NCBI RefSeq assembly: GCF_003172935.1
Contig: NZ_QGKS01000455.1
Coordinates: 1 to 46,671 of the forward strand
Reading direction: 5' to 3'
Source of the DNA: Micromonospora sicca
Lineage (GTDB): Bacteria; Actinomycetota; Actinomycetes; Mycobacteriales; Micromonosporaceae
DNA: 46,671 bases
Shown one piece after another: positions 17,147-24,523 of the stretch; within the stretch, counting starts at the first letter, position 1; every line of letters starts with the position of its first letter. Both the position numbers and the translations under genes were made by a program. The notes below the pieces were generated by a model. The model saw only the letters and a list, made by a program, of their open reading frames with translations. It searched no databases and was not told where the DNA came from.

Positions 17147-17472
17147 TAGCGGGTCACTCCATTGCTCGGCGTCAGGCTGACGTAGATGTCGCCGTCGCGG
17201 ACTTCGACGGGATAGACGGGAACGGGTTCGGTGGCGGGCAGCCCGGTGGGCTCACCCGTCCTCAGGTCGAAACGGGATCCGTGCAGCCAGCATTCCAGCG
17301 TGCAGCCGTCGACCTCGCCCTCGGAGAGGGCCACCGCGGCGTGCGAGCACTCGTCGTACACGGCGTAGAAGTTGTCGTCCTCGCCGTGCACGATGGCGAT
17401 CTGGGTGCCGTCCACGTCGGCGCTGATCGCGGTGCCCTTCGGCACGTCCTCGGTCGAGCAGATCTTGATCAT
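17146..17472 (-). CDS. Rieske-type [2Fe-2S] ferredoxin inside the suf operon
   Basis: 108 residues with the Rieske motif C-S-H, 15-odd residues, then C-W-L-H (DECSHAAVALSEG and LECWLHGSRF), flanked by GEPTGLPATEPVPVYPVEV. It resembles ferredoxin subunits of non-heme oxygenases. Its position between sufD and sufC, with overlapping start and stop, is a recurring actinobacterial arrangement and suggests an electron-transfer role in cluster assembly or a test substrate for it; this is inference. Confidence 0.93.
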   Translation of the reverse strand: MIKICSTEDVPKGTAISADVDGTQIAIVHGEDDNFYAVYDECSHAAVALSEGEVDGCTLECWLHGSRFDLRTGEPTGLPATEPVPVYPVEVRDGDIYVSLTPSNGVTR

Positions 17473-18614
17473 CAGGCGCCGGCCTTGGTCAGTCGCGCCT
17501 CGATCGCGTCGCCGAGCCGCTCCCGCAGCTCCTCGACCGGGATCTTGTTGATCAGCTCGGCGAAGAAGCCGCGCACCACCAGACGGCGGGCCTCGCCCTC
17601 CGGGATGCCCCGGGCCATCAGGTAGAACAGCTGCTCGTCGTCGAAGCGGCCGGTCGCGCTCGCGTGGCCGGCGCCGGCGATCTCGCCGGTCTCGATCTCC
17701 AGATTCGGTACGGAGTCCGCCCGCGCGCCGTCGGTGAGCAGCAGGTTCCGGTTGATCTCGTACGTGTCGGTGCCGGTCGCCTCGGCACGGATCAGCACGT
17801 CACCCACCCAGACGGTGTGCGCGCTCTCCCCCTGCAGGGCGCCCCGGTAGCCGACGTAGCTGCGGCAGTCCGGCACGGTGTGGTCGACCAGCTGGCGGTG
17901 CTCCAGGTGCTGGCCCGAGTCGGCGAAGTAGACGCCGTACAGCTCGGCCTCGCCACCCCGGTCGGCGTACTCCACGCTGGTGTACTGGCGGACCAGGTCG
18001 CCGCCCAGGCTGACCTGGACGTGGATCATCTTGGCGTCCCGGCCCAACTTGACCTTCAGGTGCTGGGCCTGGACGGCGTCGTCCGCCCAGTCGGCCACGG
18101 TGACCAGGGTCAGCTTCGCGCCGTCGGCCACCGCCACCTCGACGTTGTCCGCGAGGGTCGCGGAGCCGGCGTGCTCCAGCACCACCGTCACCTCGGCGAA
18201 CCGGCCCACCTCGACGAAGGTGTGCCCGAACGCCACGCCCTCGGCGCCGTCGCCGACCACCCGCAGGCTCACCGGCGCCGCAACCACGGCCGAGGGATCT
18301 ACCTGGACCAGCAGCGCGTCCGCGGCGCCGCCGTAGGCGAGCGCGCTGACCCGGTCGACCGGGGTGAGCACGCTGCCCACTCGCGGGTCGTCCTTGCCGA
18401 TCCGGGAGACGGTGACGCCCTCGGGCAGGTCGCCGTACTCGTGCCGGACCGTGCCGGTCGCGGCCTGCGCCCCGCCGACCAGGCCGCGCAGGCGCTTGAG
18501 CGGGGTGAAGCGCCACTCCTCCTCCAGGCCGGTCAGGGCCGGGAAGTCGGCGACGTCGTACGAGCGGAGCGCCTGCGACTTGGTGCTCGGGGGCGCGGAA
18601 GCCTGGGTAGTCAT
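17472..18614 (-). CDS. sufD: SufD scaffold protein
   Basis: 380 residues from ATG 18614 (MTTQASAPPSTKSQALRSYDVADFPAL). The frame is open for 24 more codons upstream, but those have no family similarity. The SufBD beta-helix core includes VDHTVPDCRSYVGYRGALQG and the C-terminal DDEQLFYLMARGIPEGEARRLVVRGFF, shared with SufB. It forms the SufBC2D scaffold. The stop overlaps the Rieske start (ATGA), and 83 bp separates it from sufB. Confidence 0.94.
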   Translation of the reverse strand: MTTQASAPPSTKSQALRSYDVADFPALTGLEEEWRFTPLKRLRGLVGGAQAATGTVRHEYGDLPEGVTVSRIGKDDPRVGSVLTPVDRVSALAYGGAADALLVQVDPSAVVAAPVSLRVVGDGAEGVAFGHTFVEVGRFAEVTVVLEHAGSATLADNVEVAVADGAKLTLVTVADWADDAVQAQHLKVKLGRDAKMIHVQVSLGGDLVRQYTSVEYADRGGEAELYGVYFADSGQHLEHRQLVDHTVPDCRSYVGYRGALQGESAHTVWVGDVLIRAEATGTDTYEINRNLLLTDGARADSVPNLEIETGEIAGAGHASATGRFDDEQLFYLMARGIPEGEARRLVVRGFFAELINKIPVEELRERLGDAIEARLTKAGA

Positions 18615-18697
18615 CTCTTCCTTGGTCTGTTCTGCGACGGCGGTGTCAGGTGAACCGGAGGGCGGGCCGGGCACGGCCCGCCGCAAGGTGGGCGGCG

Positions 18698-20128
18698 TCA
18701 GCCGACCGCGCCCTCCATCTGGAGCTCGATCAGGCGGTTGAGCTCCAGGGCGTACTCCATCGGGAGCTCCTTGGCGATCGGCTCGATGAAGCCGCGCACG
18801 ATCATCGCCATCGCCTCGTCCTCGCTCAGGCCCCGGCTCATCAGGTAGAAGAGCTGGTCGTCACTGATCTTGGAGACGGTCGCCTCGTGCCCCATCGACA
18901 CGTCGTCCTCACGGATGTCGACGTACGGGTAGGTGTCCGAGCGGGAGATGGTGTCCACCAGCAGGGCGTCGCACTTGACCGTGCTCCGGCTGCTGTGCGA
19001 ACCCTCCAGCACCTGCACCAGACCGCGGTACGAGGTGCGACCGCCGCCCCGGGCGATCGACTTCGACACGATGGTCGAGGAGGTGTGCGGTGCCGCGTGC
19101 ACCATCTTGGCGCCGGCGTCCTGGTGCTGGCCCTCGCCGGCCATGGCCACCGAGAGCACCTCGCCCTTGGCGTGCTCGCCGGTCATGTAGACCGCCGGGT
19201 ACTTCATGGTGACCTTGGAGCCGATGTTGCCGTCGACCCACTCCATGGTCGCGCCCTCGTGGCAGACGGCGCGCTTGGTGACCAGGTTGTAGACGTTGTT
19301 CGACCAGTTCTGGATGGTCGTGTAACGGCAGCGGGCGTTCTTCTTGACGATGATCTCCACGACCGCGCTGTGCAGCGAGTCGGAGGAGTACAGCGGCGCG
19401 GTGCAGCCCTCGACGTAGTGCACGTACGCACCCTCGTCGACGATGATCAGCGTCCGCTCGAACTGGCCCATGTTCTCCGTGTTGATCCGGAAGTAGGCCT
19501 GCAGCGGGATCTCCACGTGCACGCCCTTCGGCACGTAGATGAACGAGCCACCGGACCACACGGAGGTGTTCAGCGCGGCGAACTTGTTGTCGCCGACCGG
19601 GATCACCGTGCCGAAGTACTCCTTGAAGACGTCCTCGTGCTCGCGCAGCGCGGTGTCGGTGTCCAGGAAGATGACACCCTGCTCCTCGAGGTCCTCACGG
19701 ATCTTGTGGTAGACCACCTCGGACTCGTACTGCGCCGCGACACCGGCGACCAGTCGCTGCTTCTCCGCCTCCGGGATGCCCAGCCGGTCGTAGGTGTTCT
19801 TGATGTCCTCCGGCAGGTCCTCCCAGCTGGTGGCCTGCTTCTCGGTGGACCGCACGAAGTACTTGATGTTGTCGAAGTCGATCCCGGTGAGGTCCGCGCC
19901 CCAGGCCGGCATCGGCTTGCGGCCGAACAGCCGCAGGCCCTTCAGGCGCAGGTCGAGCATCCAGGCCGGCTCGTTCTTCTTCGCCGAGATGTCCCGCACC
20001 ACCGCCTCGTTGAGGCCACGCTGGGCGATTGCCCCGGCGGCGTCGGGGTCGGACCAGCCGTACTCGTACCGACCGAGGGCAGCGAGCTGCTCCTCCTGGG
20101 TCAGGGGCTGGACGATCTGCTCGGTCAT
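18698..20128 (-). CDS. sufB: SufB scaffold protein
   Basis: 476 residues, the normal length without an intein (mycobacterial SufB often carries one). Landmarks are WSGGSFIYVPKGVHVEIPLQ, the cluster-site region YVEGCTAPLYSSDSLHSAVVE and the C-terminal ISDDQLFYLMSRGLSEDEAMAMIVRGFIEP. Its ATG overlaps the sufR stop (ATGA) and is preceded by GAGGA. It is the main platform on which Fe-S clusters form. Confidence 0.97.
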   Translation of the reverse strand: MTEQIVQPLTQEEQLAALGRYEYGWSDPDAAGAIAQRGLNEAVVRDISAKKNEPAWMLDLRLKGLRLFGRKPMPAWGADLTGIDFDNIKYFVRSTEKQATSWEDLPEDIKNTYDRLGIPEAEKQRLVAGVAAQYESEVVYHKIREDLEEQGVIFLDTDTALREHEDVFKEYFGTVIPVGDNKFAALNTSVWSGGSFIYVPKGVHVEIPLQAYFRINTENMGQFERTLIIVDEGAYVHYVEGCTAPLYSSDSLHSAVVEIIVKKNARCRYTTIQNWSNNVYNLVTKRAVCHEGATMEWVDGNIGSKVTMKYPAVYMTGEHAKGEVLSVAMAGEGQHQDAGAKMVHAAPHTSSTIVSKSIARGGGRTSYRGLVQVLEGSHSSRSTVKCDALLVDTISRSDTYPYVDIREDDVSMGHEATVSKISDDQLFYLMSRGLSEDEAMAMIVRGFIEPIAKELPMEYALELNRLIELQMEGAVG

Positions 20129-20874
20129 CTATCTGTCCTCACAGTGGTGACGGTCTTACCGGACTGGGCACGCGGCTGGGCCGGGATGTGCGTGGTGCAC
20201 ACCCCGTCGCCGTGCGCGATGGTGGCCAGGCGCTGCACGTGGGTGCCGACCAGACGGGAGATCACCGCGGTCTCGGCCTCGCACAGCTGGGGGAACTCGG
20301 CGGCGACGTGCGCCACCGGACAGTGGTGCTGACAGAGCTGGCCGCCGGAGGCGATCGTGGACGCGTTGGCAGCGTATCCCTCGACGGTCAGCGCTCCCGC
20401 GAGCGCCTCCGCCCGGGCCATCGGATTGTCGCCGGCGCCCTCCATGGCGGCCCGGCAGCGGGCCTCCAGTGCAGCCACCTGGTCGGCGGCGAACGCCGCG
20501 ACCGCCTCGGGCCCGCCGTTGCCGGCGATCCAGCGCAGCGCGGCGGTGGCCATGTTGTCGTAGTGGTGGGTGCCACAGCGGACCCGGGCCGCCTCGGTCA
20601 ACACGAACACCTTGGCCGGGCGACCCCGACCGCGGCTGCCCCGCACGGCCTGCTCGCGGGCGACCACGTCGCCGTCGGCGAGCATCGCGTCGAGGTGCCG
20701 GCGGATCGCCGCCGGGCTGAGCCCGAGCGCCGAGCCGAGCTGCGCGGCGGTGGTCGCCCCCCGCTCCAACAGGAGTTGGGTGACCCGGTCCCGGGTGGAA
20801 AGATCGGACGCGGCCGCGCCGGCGACCGGAGCGGTCGTCGGCAGGTGCCCGGAGAGCTCCGCCGCGTTTTTCAC
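20125..20874 (-). CDS. sufR: SufR, Fe-S-sensing transcriptional repressor of the suf operon
   Basis: 249 residues from GTG 20874 (VKNAAELSG). A winged helix (TRDRVTQLLLERGATTAAQLGSALGLSPAAIRRHLDAML) comes first. The C-terminal half carries the cysteines expected for a cluster: CQHHC, then Cys in FPQLCEAE and GVCTTH. SufR proteins repress suf when holding a cluster and release it when the cluster is lost. The start was chosen because a promoter-like -10 lies eight bases upstream, implying a leaderless mRNA; the upstream in-frame ATG at 20910 would fall inside that promoter. Confidence 0.92.
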   Translation of the reverse strand: MKNAAELSGHLPTTAPVAGAAASDLSTRDRVTQLLLERGATTAAQLGSALGLSPAAIRRHLDAMLADGDVVAREQAVRGSRGRGRPAKVFVLTEAARVRCGTHHYDNMATAALRWIAGNGGPEAVAAFAADQVAALEARCRAAMEGAGDNPMARAEALAGALTVEGYAANASTIASGGQLCQHHCPVAHVAAEFPQLCEAETAVISRLVGTHVQRLATIAHGDGVCTTHIPAQPRAQSGKTVTTVRTDR

Positions 20875-20887
20875 AACGCCAACGTTA
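20874..20887. promoter_or_regulatory. Candidate SufR operator, CAAC-N6-GTTA
   Basis: CAAC (20874-20877), six bases, GTTA (20884-20887). From memory, Streptomyces SufR binds CAAC-N6-GTTG, so this site differs by one base. It covers the sufR start codon and -10 box. An 8-bp palindrome TTACGTAA (20885-20892) overlaps it. Confidence 0.6.
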
Positions 20888-20910
20888 CGTAATTCATCCG
20901 GGGCCCGCAA
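20882..20910 (-). promoter_or_regulatory. sufR-suf promoter, probably leaderless
   Basis: On the minus strand, TTGCGG (20905-20910), 17-bp spacer, TAACGT (20882-20887), then seven bases to the GTG start codon at 20874. That spacing places the transcription start at or next to the start codon. No Shine-Dalgarno sequence is available, in line with leaderless translation, which is common in actinobacteria. Confidence 0.65.
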
Positions 20911-20977
20911 ACCCGGGTCCCGGTGATCCCGACCACCGGCCCGACAGAGTCGCCCGATCGGGTACCACTACGGTGCG

Positions 20978-20983
20978 TAGGAT
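20978..20983 (+). promoter_or_regulatory. Candidate -10 box of the ctaA-fusion gene
   Basis: TAGGAT followed by exactly seven bases and a GTG at 20991. The spacing fits a leaderless transcript starting at that GTG. No clear -35 hexamer is visible. Confidence 0.45.
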
Positions 20984-20990
20984 TCGCTCC

Positions 20991-22466
20991 GTGAAGCCTT
21001 CCGTCCGGTTCCCGGTCTCCGCCTCGCTGCTGCGCCGCCTCGCGTTCGCCTCGATCATCGCGAACGTCGCGATCGTGGTCACCGGCGGGGCCGTCCGGCT
21101 CACCGCCTCCGGTCTCGGCTGCCCCACCTGGCCCCGGTGCACCGACGGGTCGTATGTCACCACTCCGGAGATGGGCGCGCACGGCGTGATCGAGTTCGGC
21201 AACCGACTGCTCACCTTCGCGGTCGGGATCATCGCGCTCGCCGTGCTGCTCGCCGTGCTGGCCCGGCGGCCCCGCCCGCGCGGCCTGCTGCCCTTGGCCG
21301 TCGCGGTCTTCCTGGGCATCCCCGCGCAGGCGGTGATCGGCGGCATCACCGTGCTGACCAACCTCAACCCGTGGGTGGTCGGGCTGCACTTCCTCGCCTC
21401 GATGCTGGTCATCGCCGCCGCGTACGCCCTCTGGCGGCGCACCGTCGAGCCGGACGGGCCGGCGACCCCCACCGTGCCCGCCGCGCTGCGCACCCTCGCG
21501 CTGGTCACCACGCTGGTCGGCGCGGCGGTGCTGGTGGTCGGCACCTGGGTGACCGGCAGCGGCCCGCACGCCGGCGACCAGGGCGCCGCCCGCAACGGCC
21601 TGGACCCCGAAGCGATCTCCCAGGTGCACGCCGACGGCGTCTTCCTGCTGATCGGGCTGTCCGTGGCGCTGGTCTTCGCCTTCCGCGCGATCGGCGCGGC
21701 CCGGGCCACCCGGGCCGCCGTGGTGCTGGTCGCGGTGGAACTCGGGCAGGGCCTGATCGGCTTCGTGCAGTACTTCACCCACCTGCCGGCGCTGCTGGTG
21801 GCCGCGCCGGGGGTGCCGGTGGCGACCGCGTTGGGCACGAACAAGCTGGCGGCGATCTTCGGCACGTCGACGGCTGCGGTGACGTACGCGCGGCGTACGA
21901 AGCTGGACTGGGCGGTGGCCGGGCCGTCGGCCGGGTTGGCGGTGCTGACGGCCGGGCTGGGCGCGGCCCTCGCGGGGGCGGTGCCGGCGGGGGCGTACCG
22001 GCCGGTGGTGCTGCTGGTGCTGGTGTCGGTGGCGGTGTTCGTGCTGGCGCGGCCGCGGTTGGGGGTGGTGGCGCAGCCGGCGCGGCGTACCCCGCGGCGG
22101 GTGGTCGCGGCGGTGGCGGTCGCCGGCCTGGGCATCGCCCTGTACGACGGGTTGATCGGCCCGGGCACGGGCACGTTCCTGGTGCTGGCGTTCACCGCGC
22201 TGGTGGGGGCGGACTTCGTGCACGGCTCGGCGATGGCGAAGGTGGTCAACGCGGGCACGAACCTGGGCGCGCTGGTGGTGTTCGCGTGGACGGGGCACGT
22301 GTGGTGGCTGCTGGGCGCGGCGATGGCGGTGTGCAACGTCGCCGGCGCCGCGCTGGGCGCGCGGATGGCGTTGCGGCGCGGCGCCGGTTTCGTGCGGGTG
22401 GTGCTGCTGGTGGTGGTGCTGGCCCTGGTCGGGAAGCTGGGCTACGACCAGTGGCTGGCCAGCTGA
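20991..22466 (+). CDS. In-frame fusion: truncated heme A synthase (CtaA/COX15) joined to truncated TSUP (TauE/SafE) transporter
   Basis: 491 residues from GTG 20991 (GTG 20973 is an alternative). Residues 1 to about 264 are heme A synthase through its seventh helix, with GLGCPTWPRC, HGVIEFGNR, VVGLHFLA and SQVHADGVFLL, ending in GFVQYFTHLPALLVA. Here CtaA should continue LHMLGA with its last helix and fourth conserved His. Instead AAPGVPVATALGTNKLAAIFGTSTAAVTYARR begins, the start of the second segment of a TSUP transporter, which runs to the stop. The TSUP first helix (GGGG region) is missing. Both families carry LPALLVA at the joint. Either a short-homology deletion or an assembly collapse made it. 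Both halves are probably non-functional. Confidence 0.85.
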   Translation: MKPSVRFPVSASLLRRLAFASIIANVAIVVTGGAVRLTASGLGCPTWPRCTDGSYVTTPEMGAHGVIEFGNRLLTFAVGIIALAVLLAVLARRPRPRGLLPLAVAVFLGIPAQAVIGGITVLTNLNPWVVGLHFLASMLVIAAAYALWRRTVEPDGPATPTVPAALRTLALVTTLVGAAVLVVGTWVTGSGPHAGDQGAARNGLDPEAISQVHADGVFLLIGLSVALVFAFRAIGAARATRAAVVLVAVELGQGLIGFVQYFTHLPALLVAAPGVPVATALGTNKLAAIFGTSTAAVTYARRTKLDWAVAGPSAGLAVLTAGLGAALAGAVPAGAYRPVVLLVLVSVAVFVLARPRLGVVAQPARRTPRRVVAAVAVAGLGIALYDGLIGPGTGTFLVLAFTALVGADFVHGSAMAKVVNAGTNLGALVVFAWTGHVWWLLGAAMAVCNVAGAALGARMALRRGAGFVRVVLLVVVLALVGKLGYDQWLAS

Positions 22467-22467
22467 T

Positions 22468-22493
22468 CGGCCGGTGGGTCGCCTGACCGGCCG
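22468..22493. terminator. Hairpin between convergent fusion gene and nitroreductase gene
   Basis: CGGCCGGT (22468-22475) pairs perfectly with ACCGGCCG (22486-22493) around a 10-base loop, directly after the stop of the plus-strand gene and before the opposing stop at 22509. Confidence 0.6.
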
Positions 22494-22508
22494 GCGGCGA
22501 GCGTCGGC

Positions 22509-23108
22509 TCAGGCGTGCCGGACGACGTCGTCGTAGTCGAGCCGGGGCAGCCGGGGGAACCAGGCGTCCGGGCCGGGCTTGCCGATGTTGACCACGAGCA
22601 CGGACCTCCAGCCGTTGTCGGCGAAGAACTCCTTGTCGAGGCCGTCGGCGTCGAAGCCGCCCATCGGTCCGGCGGCCAGCCCGGCGGCCCGGACGGCGAG
22701 CAGCCAGTAGCCGATCTGCAGGGTGGCGTTGAACCGGGCCATCCGCTCGCGGGCCTGCACGTCGCCCGCGAGGGCGTCGCGCATCTGCGCGCGGATCGGG
22801 AAGACCCGCGGGATGAACTCGTGGAAGTCGGTGTCGGCGGCCAGCACGGCGACGACCGGTGCGGACGCGGTCTTGGCCCGGTTGCCCTCGTTCATGTGGG
22901 TGAGCAGCCGTTCGCGGGGCTCACCGTCGCGGATGTAGAGCACCCGCAGCGGCTGGGTGTTCGCGGCGGTGGGCGGGTACTTGGCGAGTTCGAAGATGGC
23001 CCGCAGTTGCTCGTCGCTGACGGGTTCGTCGGTGAACGTGTTGGCGGTGCGGGCGTCGGTGAACAGCTGCGCCCGCGCCTCGGGGTGCAGGGTGATCAGG
23101 TCGGTCAT
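22509..23108 (-). CDS. Nitroreductase family protein, malonic semialdehyde reductase (RutE)-like
   Basis: 199 residues, FMN-dependent fold. R-T-A-N-T-F-T-D-E-P near the start, LAKYPPTAANTQPLRVLYIRD (FMN-binding Asn/Gln) and GLAAGPMGGFDADGLDKEFF are typical of the RutE/HadB branch, which reduces malonic semialdehyde. No rut operon is present, so a general quinone or nitro reductase role is as likely. Start ATG 23108 has GAGG upstream. It is divergent from an HxlR regulator gene, the usual pairing for such enzymes. Confidence 0.9.
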   Translation of the reverse strand: MTDLITLHPEARAQLFTDARTANTFTDEPVSDEQLRAIFELAKYPPTAANTQPLRVLYIRDGEPRERLLTHMNEGNRAKTASAPVVAVLAADTDFHEFIPRVFPIRAQMRDALAGDVQARERMARFNATLQIGYWLLAVRAAGLAAGPMGGFDADGLDKEFFADNGWRSVLVVNIGKPGPDAWFPRLPRLDYDDVVRHA

Positions 23109-23144
23109 CAGGGATCCTCGCTCTGATTGGGGTCCTCCTGCAAC

Positions 23145-23167
23145 AGTAGCAGCTAGCTTTTTAGTAG
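23145..23167. promoter_or_regulatory. Candidate HxlR operator in divergent promoter
   Basis: The 96-bp gap between the divergent nitroreductase and HxlR genes has an AT-rich core with AGTAG direct repeats (23145-23149 and 23163-23167) flanking AGCTAGCT (23151-23158). This is the only AT-rich stretch in the gap and is the likely binding site. Confidence 0.4.
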
Positions 23168-23204
23168 TGCCGTGTCGTGTCGGCGCGGCCGGTATCCTCG
23201 GGGT

Positions 23205-23567
23205 ATGACGGCCAGGCCGGAAGTCGGCGGCACAGCACGGGCGTGCGACGGGGGGATCGCCCGCGCCTTCGCGTTCCTCGGCAAGCGGTGGAACGGCGTC
23301 CTGCTGGCCACCCTGGCCAACGGACCGGCCGGCTTCGCCGAGCTGACCCGCGCACTGCCGGGGATCAGCGAATCGGTGCTCTCCGACCGCCTCGGCGAAC
23401 TGGCCCGGGTGGGGCTGGTCTCCCGGACCGTGCGGGAGGGGCCCCCGCTGGGGGTCAGCTACCAGCTCACCGAGCGGGGCGCGGCGCTGGTGCCCGCCCT
23501 GGACGCCCTGGCGCGCTGGGCCCACGAGAACCTGCCCGTCGAACCGGCAGGCCGCCCCGGCTGCTGA
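23205..23567 (+). CDS. HxlR family transcriptional regulator
   Basis: 120 residues from ATG 23205. ARAFAFLGKRWNGVLLATLANGPAGFAELTRALPGISESVLSDRLGELARVGLVSRTV followed by YQLTERGAALVPALDALARWA is a complete HxlR winged helix. HxlR proteins respond to aldehydes, quinones or thiol stress, often through a Cys near the N-terminus; Cys at ARACDGG is in that place. It probably controls the divergent nitroreductase gene. Confidence 0.92.
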   Translation: MTARPEVGGTARACDGGIARAFAFLGKRWNGVLLATLANGPAGFAELTRALPGISESVLSDRLGELARVGLVSRTVREGPPLGVSYQLTERGAALVPALDALARWAHENLPVEPAGRPGC

Positions 23568-23591
23568 CCGGCACTGTGTGATCATCGGCGG

Positions 23592-24365
23592 ATGCCGGTA
23601 CGCGCTGAACACGACCGGGCCGTCCTGGCCGACCTGCTGAGCCGGGACCCGGTGCTGCACGCGTATCAGTTGGGCGACCTGGACGACTTCTTCTGGCCGT
23701 ACACCTCGTGGTTCCGCCGGGACGACCAGGTGGCGCTGCTCTACCACGGTGTCGCGCTGCCGACGCTGCTGGCGTTCGCGTCCCCGCGGCGGACCGCGGA
23801 GCTGGCGGAGCTGCTCACCGACCTCGCGCCGCTGCTGCCGGCCCGGCTGTGGGCGCACCTGTCCCCCGGCCTGGACACGACGCTGGCGCGGTGGTTCCGG
23901 GTCGCCGACGCCGCGACGCACCACCGGATGGCGTTGACCGACCCGGCGCGGCTGGCCCGGGTCACGCCCGCCGGCGAGGTGCTCGGCCCGGCCGACCTGC
24001 CCGAGCTGCTCGACCTCTACGCCACCGCCTACCCGGGCAACTGGTTCGACCCGCGGATGCTCGACACCGGCCAGTACGTCGGGGTCCGCGCCGCCGGTGA
24101 GCTGGTCGCCGTCGCCGGCGTGCACGTCTGGTCGCCGACGTTCCGGGTGGCCGCGCTGGGCAACGTCACCACCCACCCGGGGGCGCGGGGACGTGGACTG
24201 GCCGGCGCCGCCGTGGCCGCGCTGTGCGCCCGGCTGGCCGGCAGCGTCGACCACGTCACCCTCAACGTGCGGGCCGACAACCCGGCGGCGCTGCGGCTGT
24301 ACGAGCGGCTGGGCTTCACCCGCGTCGCCGACTTCGTGGAGTGCGGCCTGCACCACCGCGGGTGA
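23592..24365 (+). CDS. GNAT family N-acetyltransferase
   Basis: 257 residues. The N-terminal 110 residues (HAYQLGDLDDFFWPYTSWF) resemble the accessory domain of actinobacterial two-domain GNAT proteins. The C-terminal acetyl-CoA site is GNVTTHPGARGRGLAGA and the last motif is NPAALRLYERLGF. Substrate unknown. It begins 24 bp after the HxlR stop and may be co-transcribed. Confidence 0.88.
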   Translation: MPVRAEHDRAVLADLLSRDPVLHAYQLGDLDDFFWPYTSWFRRDDQVALLYHGVALPTLLAFASPRRTAELAELLTDLAPLLPARLWAHLSPGLDTTLARWFRVADAATHHRMALTDPARLARVTPAGEVLGPADLPELLDLYATAYPGNWFDPRMLDTGQYVGVRAAGELVAVAGVHVWSPTFRVAALGNVTTHPGARGRGLAGAAVAALCARLAGSVDHVTLNVRADNPAALRLYERLGFTRVADFVECGLHHRG

Positions 24366-24438
24366 TGGCGAAGGTCGTCCAGCCTGACACGTCCAGTCGC
24401 CACGCCGGGTCAACAACCCGACCCTGAGCTGGACTTAT

Positions 24439-24473
24439 GTCGGACCCGCGGCGGCCCGTCGGACCCCTAGCGT
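24439..24473 (+). promoter_or_regulatory. Candidate promoter of the VWA-HYR gene with 9-base direct repeats
   Basis: GTCGGACCC occurs at 24439-24447 and again at 24458-24466, followed by TAGCGT (24468-24473), a plausible -10 about 50 bp before the start codon. The repeat spacing of 19 bp is close to two DNA turns and may mark an activator site. Confidence 0.35.
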
Positions 24474-24523
24474 TCCTGACAGAGGTCGCGCCCGTCAGGC
24501 GCGGCGGAGCTGAAGGAGTCGCG

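Noticed and set aside
18698..20128. Intein in SufB
   Set aside because: Length and continuity match an uninterrupted SufB.
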